Below are positions 14,501-25,700 of a stretch of 64,000 nucleotides of DNA, piece after piece. The first letter of the stretch is position 1. Each line of letters starts with the position of its first letter. Location of the stretch: positions 38,804,751-38,868,750 of the forward strand of contig NC_037590.1 in the NCBI RefSeq assembly GCF_003073045.1. The letters are read 5' to 3'. The DNA is from Pomacea canaliculata. Its lineage: Eukaryota; Mollusca; Gastropoda; Architaenioglossa; Ampullariidae. The notes under the pieces are model-generated. The model saw nothing but the letters and a program-made list of their open reading frames with translations, was not told the DNA's origin and did no database searches. The position numbers were made by a program, and so were the translations under genes.

Positions 14501-14749
14501 GAGTCCTGAGAGACAATAAAGACATATCTGTCATTGCTTTAAGCACATTGGCTACAAGAGGGTGAAAAAAACTACTCAGAATTGACTATATACCCATATC
14601 TATGCAATTTTCCTCCTCAATTCACCTGTATTCTCACACACTTATGCACAAACAATTATACAGCAAAGACATAGTAGAAAAAGATTATAAGGTTGCACAC
14701 CTATTTGTACACACCTATAATATCATTCACCTCCCTCCTACCACCAGTC
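8547..14749. other. Non-coding, no gene recognised
   Basis: AT-rich intergenic sequence. Open frames, including the 179-codon one on the minus strand at 9647-10186, lack recognisable domains and look like chance. Confidence 0.55.
12147..12392. repeat. Degenerate ~30-bp tandem repeat, interrupted
   Basis: AGTAGTAAATGAA-type motifs recur at about 12150, 12183, 12303, 12337 and 12365, most followed by a TC(A/C)-rich AACAC phrase. The series is split by a G-rich, C-run segment at about 12213-12298. Units are strongly diverged. Confidence 0.4.
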
Positions 14750-14915
14750 AGCGGTCTGGTGGCGCAACGGTTAGCGCCTGTCACCAATACAATGAAGGTT
14801 GGCTGCTCAGAGTTCATTTCTCGTCTTGGGCATGCTGTTCTTTCTCTGCATGTGGCATCTGTTTGCCTTGCCGTAATATAGCCTCAATTGCTGGCACGAC
14901 GTAAAACACCAGTTG
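14750..14915 (+). mobile_element. tRNA-derived SINE, sense copy
   Basis: Same family as 18115-18312: AGCGGTCTGGTGGCGCAACG head, GGTTAGCGCCTGTCACCAAT, GTTGGCTGC, AGTTCATTTCTCGTCT, GTGGCATCTGTTT and ACGACGTAAAACACCAG tail. It lacks part of the 3' region (GGCTGGCTG) present in the other copy. No clear target duplication, so probably older. Confidence 0.85.
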
Positions 14916-16256
14916 TCATCCTCCATCCCCTTTCCAAGTATCTAGCAGATATCATATGCTTCTTATTTTGGAATAAAAAGTATCTGGGAGTTTCAGCAAT
15001 CACAAGCATTTAATCGATTTAATGAGAAAATGTAATCGGGAAACCTGCCTGTCTCTCCATACATCAGCTTGTTTGATGCTTTTACTGAAACATAGATTAT
15101 AGATAGGGGTGGAGGTGGAATGTTGCTTTGGAGAAAAAAATTTGAGAAAAAGGTGCAGATTTAATTTTTTTTAAATTATCCAAATTTGTGATATTGAACA
15201 GTGAAAATTTGGTATGCTTTATCTTTTACTCTGATTACACTGTAATAAAAGAATGAATGAATAAAGACCTCATTAAAGAAAATATTTTTAAAATAATGGT
15301 GCTGAAAGAAATCAAATCTTTTCAGACCTTGATAATTTTGTTTCTCGTACACATGCAAAACGTTTCATCTTACAACGTCTTATAAGATATGTTTGCTGTC
15401 TTTCTCAAGGCTGCATGTAGACAGATATGCTGTGTTACCAACAGCTTTCTCAATGGATAACTCAATTATTTTGCTGGATGTCTATTGTGATACATGTACA
15501 AAATTGATATTCCAGAGCAGAGTAACACCAGCAGAATCCCTATTTTAGCCTAAATCTAAGCATATTTCCTCATTGTTTATGTTTTATCTAAAAACTTTAT
15601 CTGTCATGAGCGTTGTGAAATGGTTCCATAATAGCATGGGCTCTACCCCCAGAAATTATGTTAGAGCATGGAATAAACATAACTTTTTGGTTACAGCTAG
15701 TTGTAGCTTTCCATGTAGGCCTGTGAAGCCATATTATTTAAAAGCTGTAACACATATCTGATAAAACTCACAAAAAGGAATATATCTTACATGATGATGA
15801 TGATGATGTAGTTTTATAGCGCGCTAGTATCCGCATCACAATGATCACAATGTGTGTGTATTATTAGTTCTTTGTAAGCCACCATCCATGTTTTTGGTGG
15901 CTTATCCGATCCACAGCATAACTTAAGATTGGTGTGAATTGCACGTAGAATAACTAGGTAAATAGAAAGTGATACCCTCTAAATTAATGCAAAACCTTGA
16001 TTATTTGTTTCCATAGCAATTAGTTTTTTGGAGAAAAAAGATTTTAAAAAACTTAGCCTCTAAATCGCTACATCTGTAAAAATATGCCATTAAGATATAA
16101 AATTAAAACATTTTAAAATGTATTCAGTTTTTTAACGCCTATCGGGAACTTGGAAAGACAAAAACATTCTTTGATGCAAGTATTCGAAACGAAGGGAGAA
16201 AACCAAGTCTACAAGCGAAAAGGCACTTTCGAATTGTCTGTCCTTGCCAGTTTTAG
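14916..16256. other. Non-coding, upstream of PPP6C
   Basis: AT-rich, with the repeat and hairpin at 15791-15918. The final 200 bp probably include the PPP6C promoter and 5' UTR. No other gene seen. Confidence 0.5.
15791..15918. repeat. GAT microsatellite, 'tatagcgc' repeat fragment and hairpin
   Basis: A short (GAT)n run at about 15792-15809 leads into TTTTATAGCGCGCTAGTATC and then a perfect 10-bp inverted repeat, TAAGCCACCA at 15875-15884 and TGGTGGCTTA at 15895-15904, with a 10-nt loop. Probably part of an old dispersed repeat. Confidence 0.4.
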
Positions 16257-16261
16257 CCAAT
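16257..16261 (+). promoter_or_regulatory. CCAAT box candidate upstream of PPP6C
   Basis: A GCCAAT motif lies about 45 bp before the PPP6C start codon. No TATA box is obvious in the preceding 150 bp. The transcription start is unknown, so the motif could be either promoter or 5' UTR. Confidence 0.25.
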
Positions 16262-16302
16262 CGACATAAAGCTTTTGGCGACGCTTTGGAACTGTGTTCA
16301 AA

Positions 16303-19300
16303 ATGTCGGACATTGACAAGTGGATTGTGCTGGCAAAACAATGCAAATATTTGCCCGAAAATGATCTTAAGGTTTGCACATTTTGAAACCCAATGAACGG
16401 AGACAAAATATGTGATACATTAATGACATTTAAATTGCTTATGCTACGTTCACTACCCTTGAAAAAACTGGAACTCAGAAATGAACTTTTTTTGCTACGG
16501 CACTTAATTTACTCTATAGGGACGAGACATCTTGCCGTCTAGTGTCTTTAGATGGATCAAGCGGTCATGTTTGTTCAATGCATTATAACTTAATAGAAAT
16601 GCCGGTCTTATAAGTTACTTTTTAGTTCATGACAAAGGAGACATCGACTAACACAAACGGTTTTATTAGTATTTTCATGGAGTTTCATAAACGCACACCC
16701 CCACCCCCTACATCCGCATCTCTCTGTCCCCCTAAAGTACTCACGCTTTCGAATTATCACTCAATAGTAGCATATAGATGCCCAGGACCGTGTCCGATGG
16801 CGGGGTGTGGTTGCGGCCCTATGCTCCACTGGGGGCGTATAGGAAAAAAGAAGAAGTAGCATATATATATATGTATTTTTTTATGGATGATCGTTTATCA
16901 GTTTTGAAATGGACAAAATCACGTTTAGACATTAATATGCAAGGATTTGAATGAAAATTAGTGTTTGTTCTTTGCAGTTTATTTTTGTTTTGTTCAGTTA
17001 TGAGATTTTGTAAATGGTGTTCAGCAGTTTATTAAAATGATTGATATAGTTGCACATCTTAATTTTTTGTTGCACAGAAACTCTGTGACATGGTTTGTGA
17101 GCTGCTTTTAGAAGAGTCCAATGTACAACCTGTCAACACACCTGTCACAGTTTGTGGTGATATACATGGGCAGGTAGTTTGATTTAAGTCTTTCTTGCCC
17201 ATGAGCACTCATTGTGTGGTCATGCACATAACATGCCCTCCATATTTTTAATAAATGAGTTTTTATAGTGAAATTAGAATTTTATTTGCCAAGTCACATT
17301 GCACAAGTAACATCCTTTCAGGAACATGCTTGTGTAATGAATTTAACAATTGTAATTCCGGCACATAACTGTATGTAAGCAAGTGTAGAATACTTAACAA
17401 AAAGGCAAATAGTTTAGTAAAGTGCCTTATAACTGCTGAAGGTAATATATTTTTAAAAGATTAATAAATATATACTGCCTAAAAGGCTAAGAATATTTTT
17501 CTTTCTGCGTAGTTTTATGACTTGATGGAGCTGTTCAGGACAGGTGGAGAGATGCCAGATACAAATTACATATTTATGGTGAGTTGCCACCAAGGTCTTT
17601 TTTAAGAACTAATTTCCTATAATACAATTTTAAGAGAAAGTCAAGGCAAAAGTATAGATATAAAAGAAATGTCCCTGTTCTTATCCTGCATACCATCAGG
17701 CCTCTTGAAAAATATTTTCAGATCAAATAAAACTTAATTTTCTGTCCAAGAAAGTCCAAGAGAAATGCTTCTTTTGCTCACAAGCCCATTTTAACATCAG
17801 GTCTGTATTATTCCCAAATAGATGACACCTGTGTATTTTCAATACTTATTAGTTTTCTTTTTGTATCAGTTCGATGATCACTTTTTCTTTGTGACATCTT
17901 TACCTACCTAACATTTGCTTTCCTTTTCCAGGGTGACTTTGTAGATAGAGGTTATTACAGCTTGGAGACTTTTACACTCCTCCTTACTCTTAAAGCCAAG
18001 TAAGTACTATTCATATTTTTTTTAACACAGGAAAGAAGAAACTTTTTCATCCAGCTCTCCCAATCCATTTGCTCCATGGTTTTTACAATTAATAAGGACT
18101 TGTCTTGAAGATGGGGGGGGGGGGGGAATTGGTGTTTTACGCCGTGTCAGCAGCTAAGGCTATATCACGGCAAGCAGCCAGCCCTGTAAACAGATGCCAC
18201 GTGCAGAGAAAGAACAACGTGCCCGAGACGAGAAATGAACTCAGGGCAGCCAACCTTCACTGTATTGGTGACAGGCGCTAACAGCGCTAACCGTTGCGCC
18301 ACCGGACCGCTCTCTTGAAGATGGCATGGCTCAATGGTTGAGTGCAAGCGTGCATAGATATTTTTCAACCCCTTGCTGTCATAATGTTCAACCATTTTTC
18401 AATTATAAACTACCTCACAAAAAACTGTAGATGCAATTACTTATGATGACATTTTTACTTTCTCATAGCAAAATGTTACATAGCATATTTGTTAAAAGAT
18501 ACAATCAAAGATTCATATAATTAAATTTACATATTTTCCAATGTTAAGAATGATAATATATCATCACAAAGAAAATGATAACAAAATATAGTTTTGTGTT
18601 AGCCAAAAAAATTAAATCAGTGTTCATGTTTTTTTATAGGACTTTTGAATGGATTTTATATACAAGGCAGAGATAATGGTTTATGACTAAAGCTTATTTA
18701 ATAATGCTAATACTCTGCATGCATTTTTCAGATGGCCAGACAAAATTGTTCTTCTAAGAGGAAACCATGAAAGTCGACAGATCACACAGATTTATGGCTT
18801 TTACGGTCTGATTGGTTTTTCCTATGTAAACTTTTACACCATCTGTATGCTTGTCAAATATTCTTGTATATTTATGTATGTTTAAACATTGATGTTGAAG
18901 CATGGGTTCATTTGAGGAAAGCAAAATGAGGGGACTTGGGCAAGAAAAACCTGTAAAATTAACTTGTGCAGATGAATGTACTGATGGCTTAGTTTAAATC
19001 ATTTCATGTGATATCCCTTGTTAAATATTTTGCAGATGAATGTCAGACAAAGTATGGCAATGCTAATGCATGGAGATACTGCTGTAGAGTGTTTGATCTT
19101 CTTACCATTGCTGCGGTAATTGTGCACTCTTACTGGATTTGAAAACATTGTTGATATGTGGGTAATTAGGTTATTATGAGTAACTTGAGAAGAATTTACT
19201 GATCTCTCAGTCTTGTTTCTTTTTATTTTTTTGTCAAGGATTTTTTTAACTTTTTTCCCCCTGGATGTGAAGTCTAAATTTGCAATTGTTGCTGTTTGTT

Positions 19301-21763
19301 CTGTGACCATCAGCATGACTAAAAGATGTTTCTGTCTCCAGATTATTGATGAGTGTATTCTGTGTGTCCATGGAGGATTATCACCAGACATCAAGACTAT
19401 CGATCAGATCCGAACCATTGAGCGAAATCAGGAGATACCTCATAAGGGTGCCTTCTGTGGTTAGTGCAGTGGTGCATGTGCCAACACACGCACACACCCC
19501 ATTCATTCTTATAAATATATTTATGCCCCAAAAGGCACGTTTCACAGCAACATACAAAGTAGCTTTGTGTTCATTCAACTGGTAGTCAAAGGACAGTTCA
19601 CATTATTTCTGTGCACTTAGGTTAGAGCATAAGCTCCCTTAAAATTCCCAAGCGACAACAGGTCATCCACAAGGATAAGGCTGATAATTTTATTTGTATC
19701 CTATTGTTCAGTGGTAGCAGCTGCAAAACGGAGGCAGTACTTTGTGGTGGAAGTGTATCCCTGTGCCTTAAGTTCTTATTTTGTTAAGTAAATTATTATT
19801 ATGATGATGAAACTGAAAATCTTTCTTTGTAGATTTAGTTTGGTCTGACCCAGAGGATGTGGACACTTGGGCTATGAGTCCAAGAGGAGCAGGGTGGCTG
19901 TTTGGAGCTAAAGTCACTAGTGAGGTATGACTCCTGATGATTGATTGCATTGAAAATTGCAGAAACCTTGAAGCTATAGTTTTAAAAAAGTATTTTAAAT
20001 TTTATAGAAATAACTTTTCAAAGTATCCTGTTGCTGGTCTGTGATGCTTTCAATAAGTATCCTCCACTCCATTTCATAAAAGTGACGAAGGTATAATAGA
20101 AAACGAAGGCCATTTGGAAATGTGTTTGTACTTCTGTGAACAGAAGTCCTCTGTAGAAATCATTTTTTGATACTCAGGTCACATGTAACATGATTTTGAC
20201 CATAAATTATTATGCCAGTAATACCAAGGTAAATTTGAGATTTAAATTAAACCCGATTGAATAAAAAATATTCAGACATTATTTTTTTTACTTGTGTCTA
20301 TGCCTGCTGTGTCTAGAGAAGTCAATAAATATTTATAGTAAAGTTATTAAGGGGTAGATCTACGAGTTGGACCAGAATGAAAGTTATCAGTTACAAAATC
20401 CAACTTTTTGGATGGCTTTTTTAACAAAAGCTATGTGGTAAGGGAGATAATCCTAATGCTATGGGAACAAAAGATTATGGCAGTGAAAATCTTTGATAAC
20501 GTTGCATCTTAGTTTGAAGTGAATAAATAAAAATGTAATCATCTGTAGTCTTAATTTTCATCAATTTGTGCTGAGTTATTAAACAAATTAGTATCAAAAA
20601 TTAATTTCAAATTTCATGCAACGAGAAGTGGATCTCAGATATGAACATATCTCTTTCAGGAACTGGTTTGTAAGTAGAAAATGAGAGTTGGTGAGAAACT
20701 CATATGCTGTTAAAAAATAACTGCCTAACTTTTTTATTTTATTTTCAGTTTGTAGCCATCAACAACTTGAAACTTATCTGTCGAGCACATCAGCTAGTCC
20801 ATGAGGGTAAAACTCTTCCTTTTTAAGTGTGTGCCTTTATATGGATGCATGCATGTGCATGTGTGTATACAAAAGTTTTTAAAAAGTTAGAGTAGCTTTT
20901 TTTATAGTGCTTATGAAATTTTCACTTCTTCATGGAAATGCAACATGGGTGGCAAATTTTAATAATCATAAGAATACAGTGCATTTATATGGCGCCTTTA
21001 CCCTGCACCAAAGTCAGGCTCAAAGCACTTACATACAGGCGCACAAATATACATAACACAATTTACAGCATACATACACTGGGTGGAGGAAACCAGGTTA
21101 CTCAGAAAAAAGACATGGTCAACCGTGTAAACAGGTTTTACTTTTAAAGAGAAGAATGTTGAAGTTGAAATTGGAACCAATGATGCCTGGTTATCACTGT
21201 TGTGACGGGAGCTTAACCCGTATAGCACAATGAGGCATGACCGTGGCTTTGCCGGGCAAGCATGGGGAAGGCAATTACTTTTATTGCAAAGTTCAAACTT
21301 TCTCTTTCCAAAAAATGTATAGGTTTCTTGGACTAATGTTTACCTGAGAACAGCATTAATAAATAACTAACATCACCTGCTGTCATCTTCACAGTCTTCG
21401 ATTATTAGCCAGTCTTTGTAATACTTATCCTTCTATGCCGTGCTAAGAGGGTTAAGCCACGGCATCACCAAGCAGCTCAGAAAATCCAGAATCTAGTATG
21501 GGTGATCAAATACCTAACAGCTTAAAATTATTAAATTGATGACTACTGAGTTTCTGAAATTTGTGTTTACAGGTTACAAGTTCATGTTTGATGACAAGCT
21601 GGTGACGGTATGGTCAGCACCAAATTACTGCTACCGTTGTGGCAACATTGCAGCTGTGCTGTCCTTTACTGATTCTGATCACCATGAGGCCAAACTTTTC
21701 AAAGCAGTTCCTGACAGTGAAAGAGTTATCCCTCCTCGTACACAGACCCCATACTTCCTTTGA
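16303..21763 (+). CDS. PPP6C: PPP6C: serine/threonine protein phosphatase 6 catalytic subunit, 10 coding exons, complete
   Basis: Metal-dependent PPP-family phosphatase that removes phosphate from Ser/Thr; in animals it works in the cytosol and nucleus with SAPS/ANKRD regulatory subunits (family knowledge). Coding exons read from sequence: 16303-16371, 17078-17173, 17513-17578, 17932-17999, 18732-18805, 19036-19115, 19342-19459, 19833-19924, 20749-20806, 21573-21763. Every intron is GT-AG and the joined frame is 912 nt, 303 residues plus TGA; the human protein is 305. Motifs: GDIHG at residues 50-54, GDFVDRG 78-84 across exons 3-4, RGNHE 109-113, HGG 161-163, RAH 233-235, YCYRCGN near 259-265, and the C-terminal TPYFL whose last Leu is methylated in relatives. 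KYLPENDLK near the N-terminus and [13 protein letters not shown] favour PP6 over PP2A or PP4. The start ATG has A at -3. Introns 1, 4 and 9 carry transposon copies. Confidence 0.97.
16777..16854 (+). mobile_element. 5'-truncated LINE 3' end in PPP6C intron 1
   Basis: 78-bp insertion flanked by a perfect 11-bp duplication AGTAGCATATA (16766-16776 and 16855-16865), ending in an A/G-rich AGGAAAAAAGAAGA tail. GC-rich body (GCGGCCCTATGCTCCACTGG) unlike the AT-rich intron. The tail and variable-length duplication are the signature of target-primed reverse transcription. The LINE clade cannot be told from so short a stub. Confidence 0.7.
18115..18312 (-). mobile_element. tRNA-derived SINE in PPP6C intron 4, with target duplication
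   Basis: On the minus strand it begins AGCGGTCCGGTGGCGCAACG, with an A-box-like GGCGCAACGGTTAGCGC and a degenerate B-box-like GAGTTCATTTC, and ends GCGTAAAACACCAATT plus a run of about 12 C. Flanks are a perfect 12-bp duplication TCTTGAAGATGG (18103-18114 and 18313-18324). It matches the SINE at 14750 along its length but carries an extra CGCTAACAG-type tandem near the A box. Inserted antisense to PPP6C. Confidence 0.88.
20960..21245. repeat. Dispersed repeat in PPP6C intron 9
   Basis: Contains ACAGTGCATTTATATGGCGC, CAGGCTCAAAGCACTTACA and GGTGGAGGAAACCAGGTTAC, phrases that recur in dispersed repeats of molluscs and other marine invertebrates as I remember them. Boundaries and class are uncertain; no protein domain is seen. 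Confidence 0.45.
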
Positions 21764-22770
21764 TCACAGTTCATGACTCTTATAGACTGTATATAAAATG
21801 CTGTCCTTTGATACACAGCAGATTTATGATATTGTAGATCAAATGGTTTAGCAAAGACATTGGCAGTGAGTGAGTTGACTTAAAAAAAATTTATGTGAGG
21901 AAATACCTGTGTATGATTGCCCAATTAGAGTGTTCACCTAATGAAGGTTGAACTGATTTTAAGTTTTTTGTAGCAGCTTCAGGAAATGTATTTTGACAGA
22001 GCAGTACAGTAGGTGATTTATAAATGAATTTTAGGAGATGTTTTCTTGAAAATACTGCATCAAATGATAAAGGTTTTCTTGAAAGAGCATTAGCTCATTA
22101 AAGGTTGATTTTCGTAGTCCTTGTTTTAATATGTGAGCCTTTCATTTTATATGCATCTAATCCTTTCTCAATCACAATAGTTATTAAAGATTTGAGTCAT
22201 TAGCTTTGGTCCACATCATCTTAACAGAAACTAAGACAAATATTTTTTCACCTTAAGTAAGTTAAATTCACCTGCTTATCTAAGAGGTTGCAAAAAATAA
22301 TTTTATATTCGGATATTTTGCCTTAGGGCCCTCTTATCAATAGCCAGACAATTTGATGTCTGTTTCATTTATTTGGAAAAAATCTAAATGTTCTGAACAT
22401 TGATTGTCATGAAAAAGTTTTGATTCGAGTGATTGTATGATGCTGGGAAATTGTTATTATAATGAAAGATTGCTATTTTTTCCTAATATTTATAAAATTG
22501 AATGTCACAAGCTAGTTTTTAAAACTTGATGGGTCCAAGGGATTACAGCAAAAATGCAGTGTGATGAACTCCAATGCAATGCTCAAGTCCAAAGCTTCAT
22601 GTTTGGCTGCAGATTTGATAATCATTGTACTTCCAATCATACCATCTGTTCCTATAGAACAGTCTGAATTCTGTGCTCTTAGCAGTTAACATTTCTGTTG
22701 GTTTATGCTATTCTTACAGAGGTGAATAAATTGTAAATATCTAAAATAAAGATTTTGAAGCTTTCAGATG
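21764..22770 (+). other. PPP6C: Probable PPP6C 3' UTR
   Basis: AT-rich non-coding sequence between the PPP6C stop codon and the paired AATAAA signals. No other gene is seen in it. Confidence 0.55.
22725..22750 (+). promoter_or_regulatory. PPP6C: Poly(A) signals of PPP6C
   Basis: Two AATAAA hexamers lie at 22725-22730 and 22745-22750, followed within 20-30 bp by a GT/T-rich stretch, the usual arrangement for cleavage and polyadenylation. This implies a 3' UTR of about 1 kb after the TGA at 21761-21763. Confidence 0.6.
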
Positions 22771-22957
22771 TGGTTTTTTCCCAAACAAATGACCGTTTAG
22801 GTCAGAAGTATGATAGCAACACTAGGAATGTACTGGGCAGAGTTTAGTCTACTTGAATAATTTTTTATTTGATAAATTCTCCACTGCCAGAGGGTCATGA
22901 TTTATACTCTGCTTGCAGAGATATCGGTTAAAATGTATAACAAAATTTCAAGATATA

Positions 22958-23625
22958 CAGTGATCCCTCATCTATCGCGCGGCCAGGTTACATACCAGAG
23001 ACCCCTGCAATAGGTGAAAATCCTCAAAGGAGTTGCCTTATATTTTTTTTTTTTTTAAACATTTATTTTGTCTCACAAATATATGAAATAAAAAATACAG
23101 TATCTTGCAGTATAATACAAGCATATACACATAAGGTAACAGTCATTCGTTCGTTCCAGAAATTGAAAAGAAATTGCCTGCAGGCAGTCCATTAGTACAA
23201 GTTACACATAGTGATGATGATGAATGAATGATTGATTTACTGGCTGAAGGGCTAGCAAAACAAGTATTTAGATTATAATAAAAGCTTGGAGGACTCACAG
23301 TGCAGACTCAATCATGCTGTTGTGATTGCAAAATTTTTTAACAAAGAACCTCCATCTTCATTGGTTGCATACCACAGACTGCAAAACACTTTCCAGAAAT
23401 GTGCAGTTTATTGCCTTATATTAATTTTGTTATTTATATATATTTTAAGCCCTTCTCATACTCCTATAAACCTTTCCTACTCTGTTGTTATTAATCTCAC
23501 ATTCGCAAACAGTAGTAGCATACTACAATACTGCATTTATATTGTGTACAGTACAGCATTTTTTTTTTTAAGTGATAAGGTGAAGCTGCAAAAAGTGAAC
23601 TGCTATATATAGTGAGTGACGACTA
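22958..23625 (+). mobile_element. pogo/Tigger-like DNA transposon remnant, non-autonomous
   Basis: Left end CAGTGATCCCTCATCTATCG is preceded by TA (22956-22957). The right end TAGTGAGTGACGACTA is a diverged inverted copy followed by TA (23626-23627). The ACATACCAGAGACCCCTGC motif near the left end and the AAGTGAACTGCTATAT motif near the right are the usual subterminal patterns of Tigger-type elements. 668 bp, A/T-rich interior, no recognisable transposase, ends much diverged. It lies 190 bp past the PPP6C poly(A) signals. Confidence 0.65.
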
Positions 23626-24097
23626 TAAACACTTGTATACATGTTCTTGAACTGCACAAATCTTTTATCTTTTTTTTTTTCAAAGTTATTGAAGCCGACA
23701 ATCTTACTAAGATTAAACAAAGCAAGTTTAGACACCAGCAGAAAAAGGAGGGGTCCGGGTACAGCTGTGGTCAGGACAGTATACCCATCTGCTCCATTGT
23801 CCCAGTCAGTAACCAAACATATGTGTGTGTTTGTGCCTGTAAATAGGCCGTTTTGAGACAATTAAATTTTGGTTTAAAAAAAATTAAGTGTATATTAAAA
23901 CCGGCCGACAAATTGAATCTATAAAATTTTTAAGGGGAACTGTATGAAGTAGCATCCATAAAGCTATAACTGTCCCCAGAAAACGGGGACGGATGTACGT
24001 CACCTTATCATGGGTATCGATCGAATCTGTGGCCTCGATATCGATCGGACCAGTGTTTCATATTCGCGTGAAATTAAACGTTATTTGTAAATCAACA

Positions 24098-24262
24098 CAG
24101 GGCTTCTGCTAAGGCTAAATTCTTTGGGCCCCTTCTTCAGATTTTTAAGGGGTCCCTGTTCTTTGCCCAAATTTGAAGGGGACCCCATTGACGAAAATTG
24201 AAGGGGTCCTCCGAACTTTTAATGAGTACTGTACGCAAATTTTTGCGTAAGCAGAAGCCCTG
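24098..24262. mobile_element. MITE with CAGGGCTTCTGCT termini, 165 bp
   Basis: Left end CAGGGCTTCTGCTAAGGC and right end (reverse complement) CAGGGCTTCTGCTTACGC form 18-bp imperfect inverted repeats. The interior repeats GGGGTCC-type motifs (AAGGGGTCC, AAGGGGACC). No clear target duplication. The ends resemble hAT-derived MITEs of invertebrates. It lies in the part of tRNA-Lys segment copy 1 that copy 2 lacks. Confidence 0.75.
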
Positions 24263-24831
24263 CAAGAAAAAGAAACACAAATCACGTAAAGACAATTTCC
24301 CTATCACTCTGATAAAGTAACAATTTGGTGTCGGTAGTTGCAAAACATAAATAAGTTTACATCGGAGCTTCAGCTTAATATTTTTTGCATCTCGATCCTT
24401 ATCTAAGATAGTCCAGAGGGAAAAACGGCATGCATTTGGACAAGCTAATCGATCATTGCTGTTAAACATCTGACATACTTGTTCGAGAAAGATAATTTCT
24501 CCTATTTGCCGATAAAACCTCCAAATAACATTTTTATAGTCTAAAATCCCCATCAATGTTAACTGCATGAGGGCCTATTTATATTTATAAAAAGTCCCCA
24601 AATTACCTGGAAGTCAGAAAATACCCTTGCGTTTACCACTCGGCTATCCGCTTCTCATCCAGTCCAAAGGCATAAGTTAAATCCATAAAATAAACTAAAA
24701 ATGATCTTGCTAGACGAAGTTATGGTGACTGCTAATTACATGTCCAGAGTTGAGTAGTATAAAAAGGACGATTTGGATGAAAAGCAGAACTTAAATACTA
24801 TTAACAGAAATTAACACTACTAGTACCAAGA

Positions 24832-24904
24832 GCCCGGTTAGCTCAGTCGGTAGAGCATCAGACTTTTAATCTGAGGGTCAAGGGTTCAAGTCCCTTATCG
24901 GGCG
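24832..24904 (+). tRNA. tRNA-Lys (anticodon TTT)
   Basis: 73-nt cloverleaf: acceptor GCCCGGT pairs with ATCGGGC, discriminator G; D arm TAGCTCAGTCGGTAGAGCA; anticodon arm CAGACTTTTAATCTG with TTT; T arm AAGGG-TTCAAGT-CCCTT. It is followed by a seven-T pol III terminator at about 24911-24917. It lies in a duplicated segment whose second copy at 27.5 kb is damaged. Confidence 0.96.
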
Positions 24905-25512
24905 GTAAAATTTTTTTCCCTCTCCTTGAACTACGCATTTGAAGGTTGTTACAGATCCAAGGCCTTGTTTTTATACTACAGGTTAATTCATTCTCCTGGG
25001 TAATTATGCAAGGAAATATTTTGATTCTTTCTCTCAGAAATTCGCTAGTCTCTCTGCTTCGACGACTGGCATGGGGAATCATCAAACTCAGTGAACCTTT
25101 CTCTCAGTCATGCACGCTTTTCTCGTAAAGCCCTCTGCCACGCATTTCCAACTAGAAGACATCTAAGGGCGATAATCTATGCTTCCCAACAGACAAAGGT
25201 GACAACACCCCCCCCCCCGTTCCTAACAGTACTATTCTGGCGCTCCTTTGGCTGGCTTGATGATTAGGTTTAATTCTTGTCTCGCAGGAGAGTGCTGGAA
25301 CCTAGAAACTTCTGACTATAGTTTGAGACTGTTAATGTCACAGAGTGATTTCCCTTTAAATCGCACTGTTATTAAAATTAATTTTTGAACTTTGTCTGCT
25401 AAGGAAAGTTACAAACTTAACGTTTACAATGAGAATATACAATATTTATAAACACAGAGTATTTAGATAAATTTGCTTATCAATTTGCAAAATTTTAATA
25501 ATTATTCAGCAT

Positions 25513-25528
25513 TTATTGATACACACCT
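25513..25528 (+). promoter_or_regulatory. Candidate snRNA proximal sequence element (PSE), U5 copy 1
   Basis: TTATTGATACACACCT is identical upstream of both U5 genes at the same distance (about -67 to -52 from the estimated start), where the PSE bound by SNAPc sits in animal snRNA promoters. Flanking bases are less conserved. Assignment rests on position and conservation between the two copies only. Confidence 0.55.
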
Positions 25529-25579
25529 CTAAGAAAACAGTAGCTTTTTTCAGTTGCTCTGACCAACGTGCTTGTTCCA

Positions 25580-25700
25580 GTACTCTGGTTTCTCTTCAAC
25601 TCACGAGAAAATCTTTCGCCTTTTACTAAAGATTTCCGTGGAGAGGAACAACTTAATGAGTCTAATGACTTATTTTTCTCAGCCCTGCTCCTGCAGGGTA
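25580..25700 (+). ncRNA. RNU5: U5 spliceosomal snRNA, copy 1
   Basis: RNA of the U5 snRNP, which holds exon ends at the spliceosome catalytic centre. Recognised from the near-universal 5' segment TACTCTGGTTTCTCTTC, the stem-loop I core CGCCTTTTACTAAAGAT (loop contacts exons), the following TTCCGTGGAGAGGAACAAC, an Sm-like site TTATTTTTC at about 25671-25679, and a terminal hairpin CCCTGC-TCCT-GCAGGG. Length is about 121 nt, against 116 in human. The Sm site ends in C rather than the usual G. The 5' and 3' ends are estimated by alignment to U5 from memory. The short open frame that overlaps it is not a gene. Confidence 0.93.

Larger units (their letters stand above)
23505..25010 (+). repeat. 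Duplicated segment carrying tRNA-Lys, copy 1
   Basis: Parts of this stretch align with 26600-27620: the GTGTACAGTACAG stretch near 23545, the ATTCTTGAAC-type stretch near 23640, CATCGGAGCTT near 24362, GATCATTGCTGTTAAACATC near 24452, the 24592-24690 block, the tRNA and about 60 bp beyond it. Copy 1 carries about 600 extra bases, including the MITE at 24098-24262. Confidence 0.8.

Noticed and set aside
21536-21763. 75-codon phosphatase-like open frame as a separate gene
   Set aside because: Its homologous part is the last exon of PPP6C (from 21573); the first 12 codons are intron.
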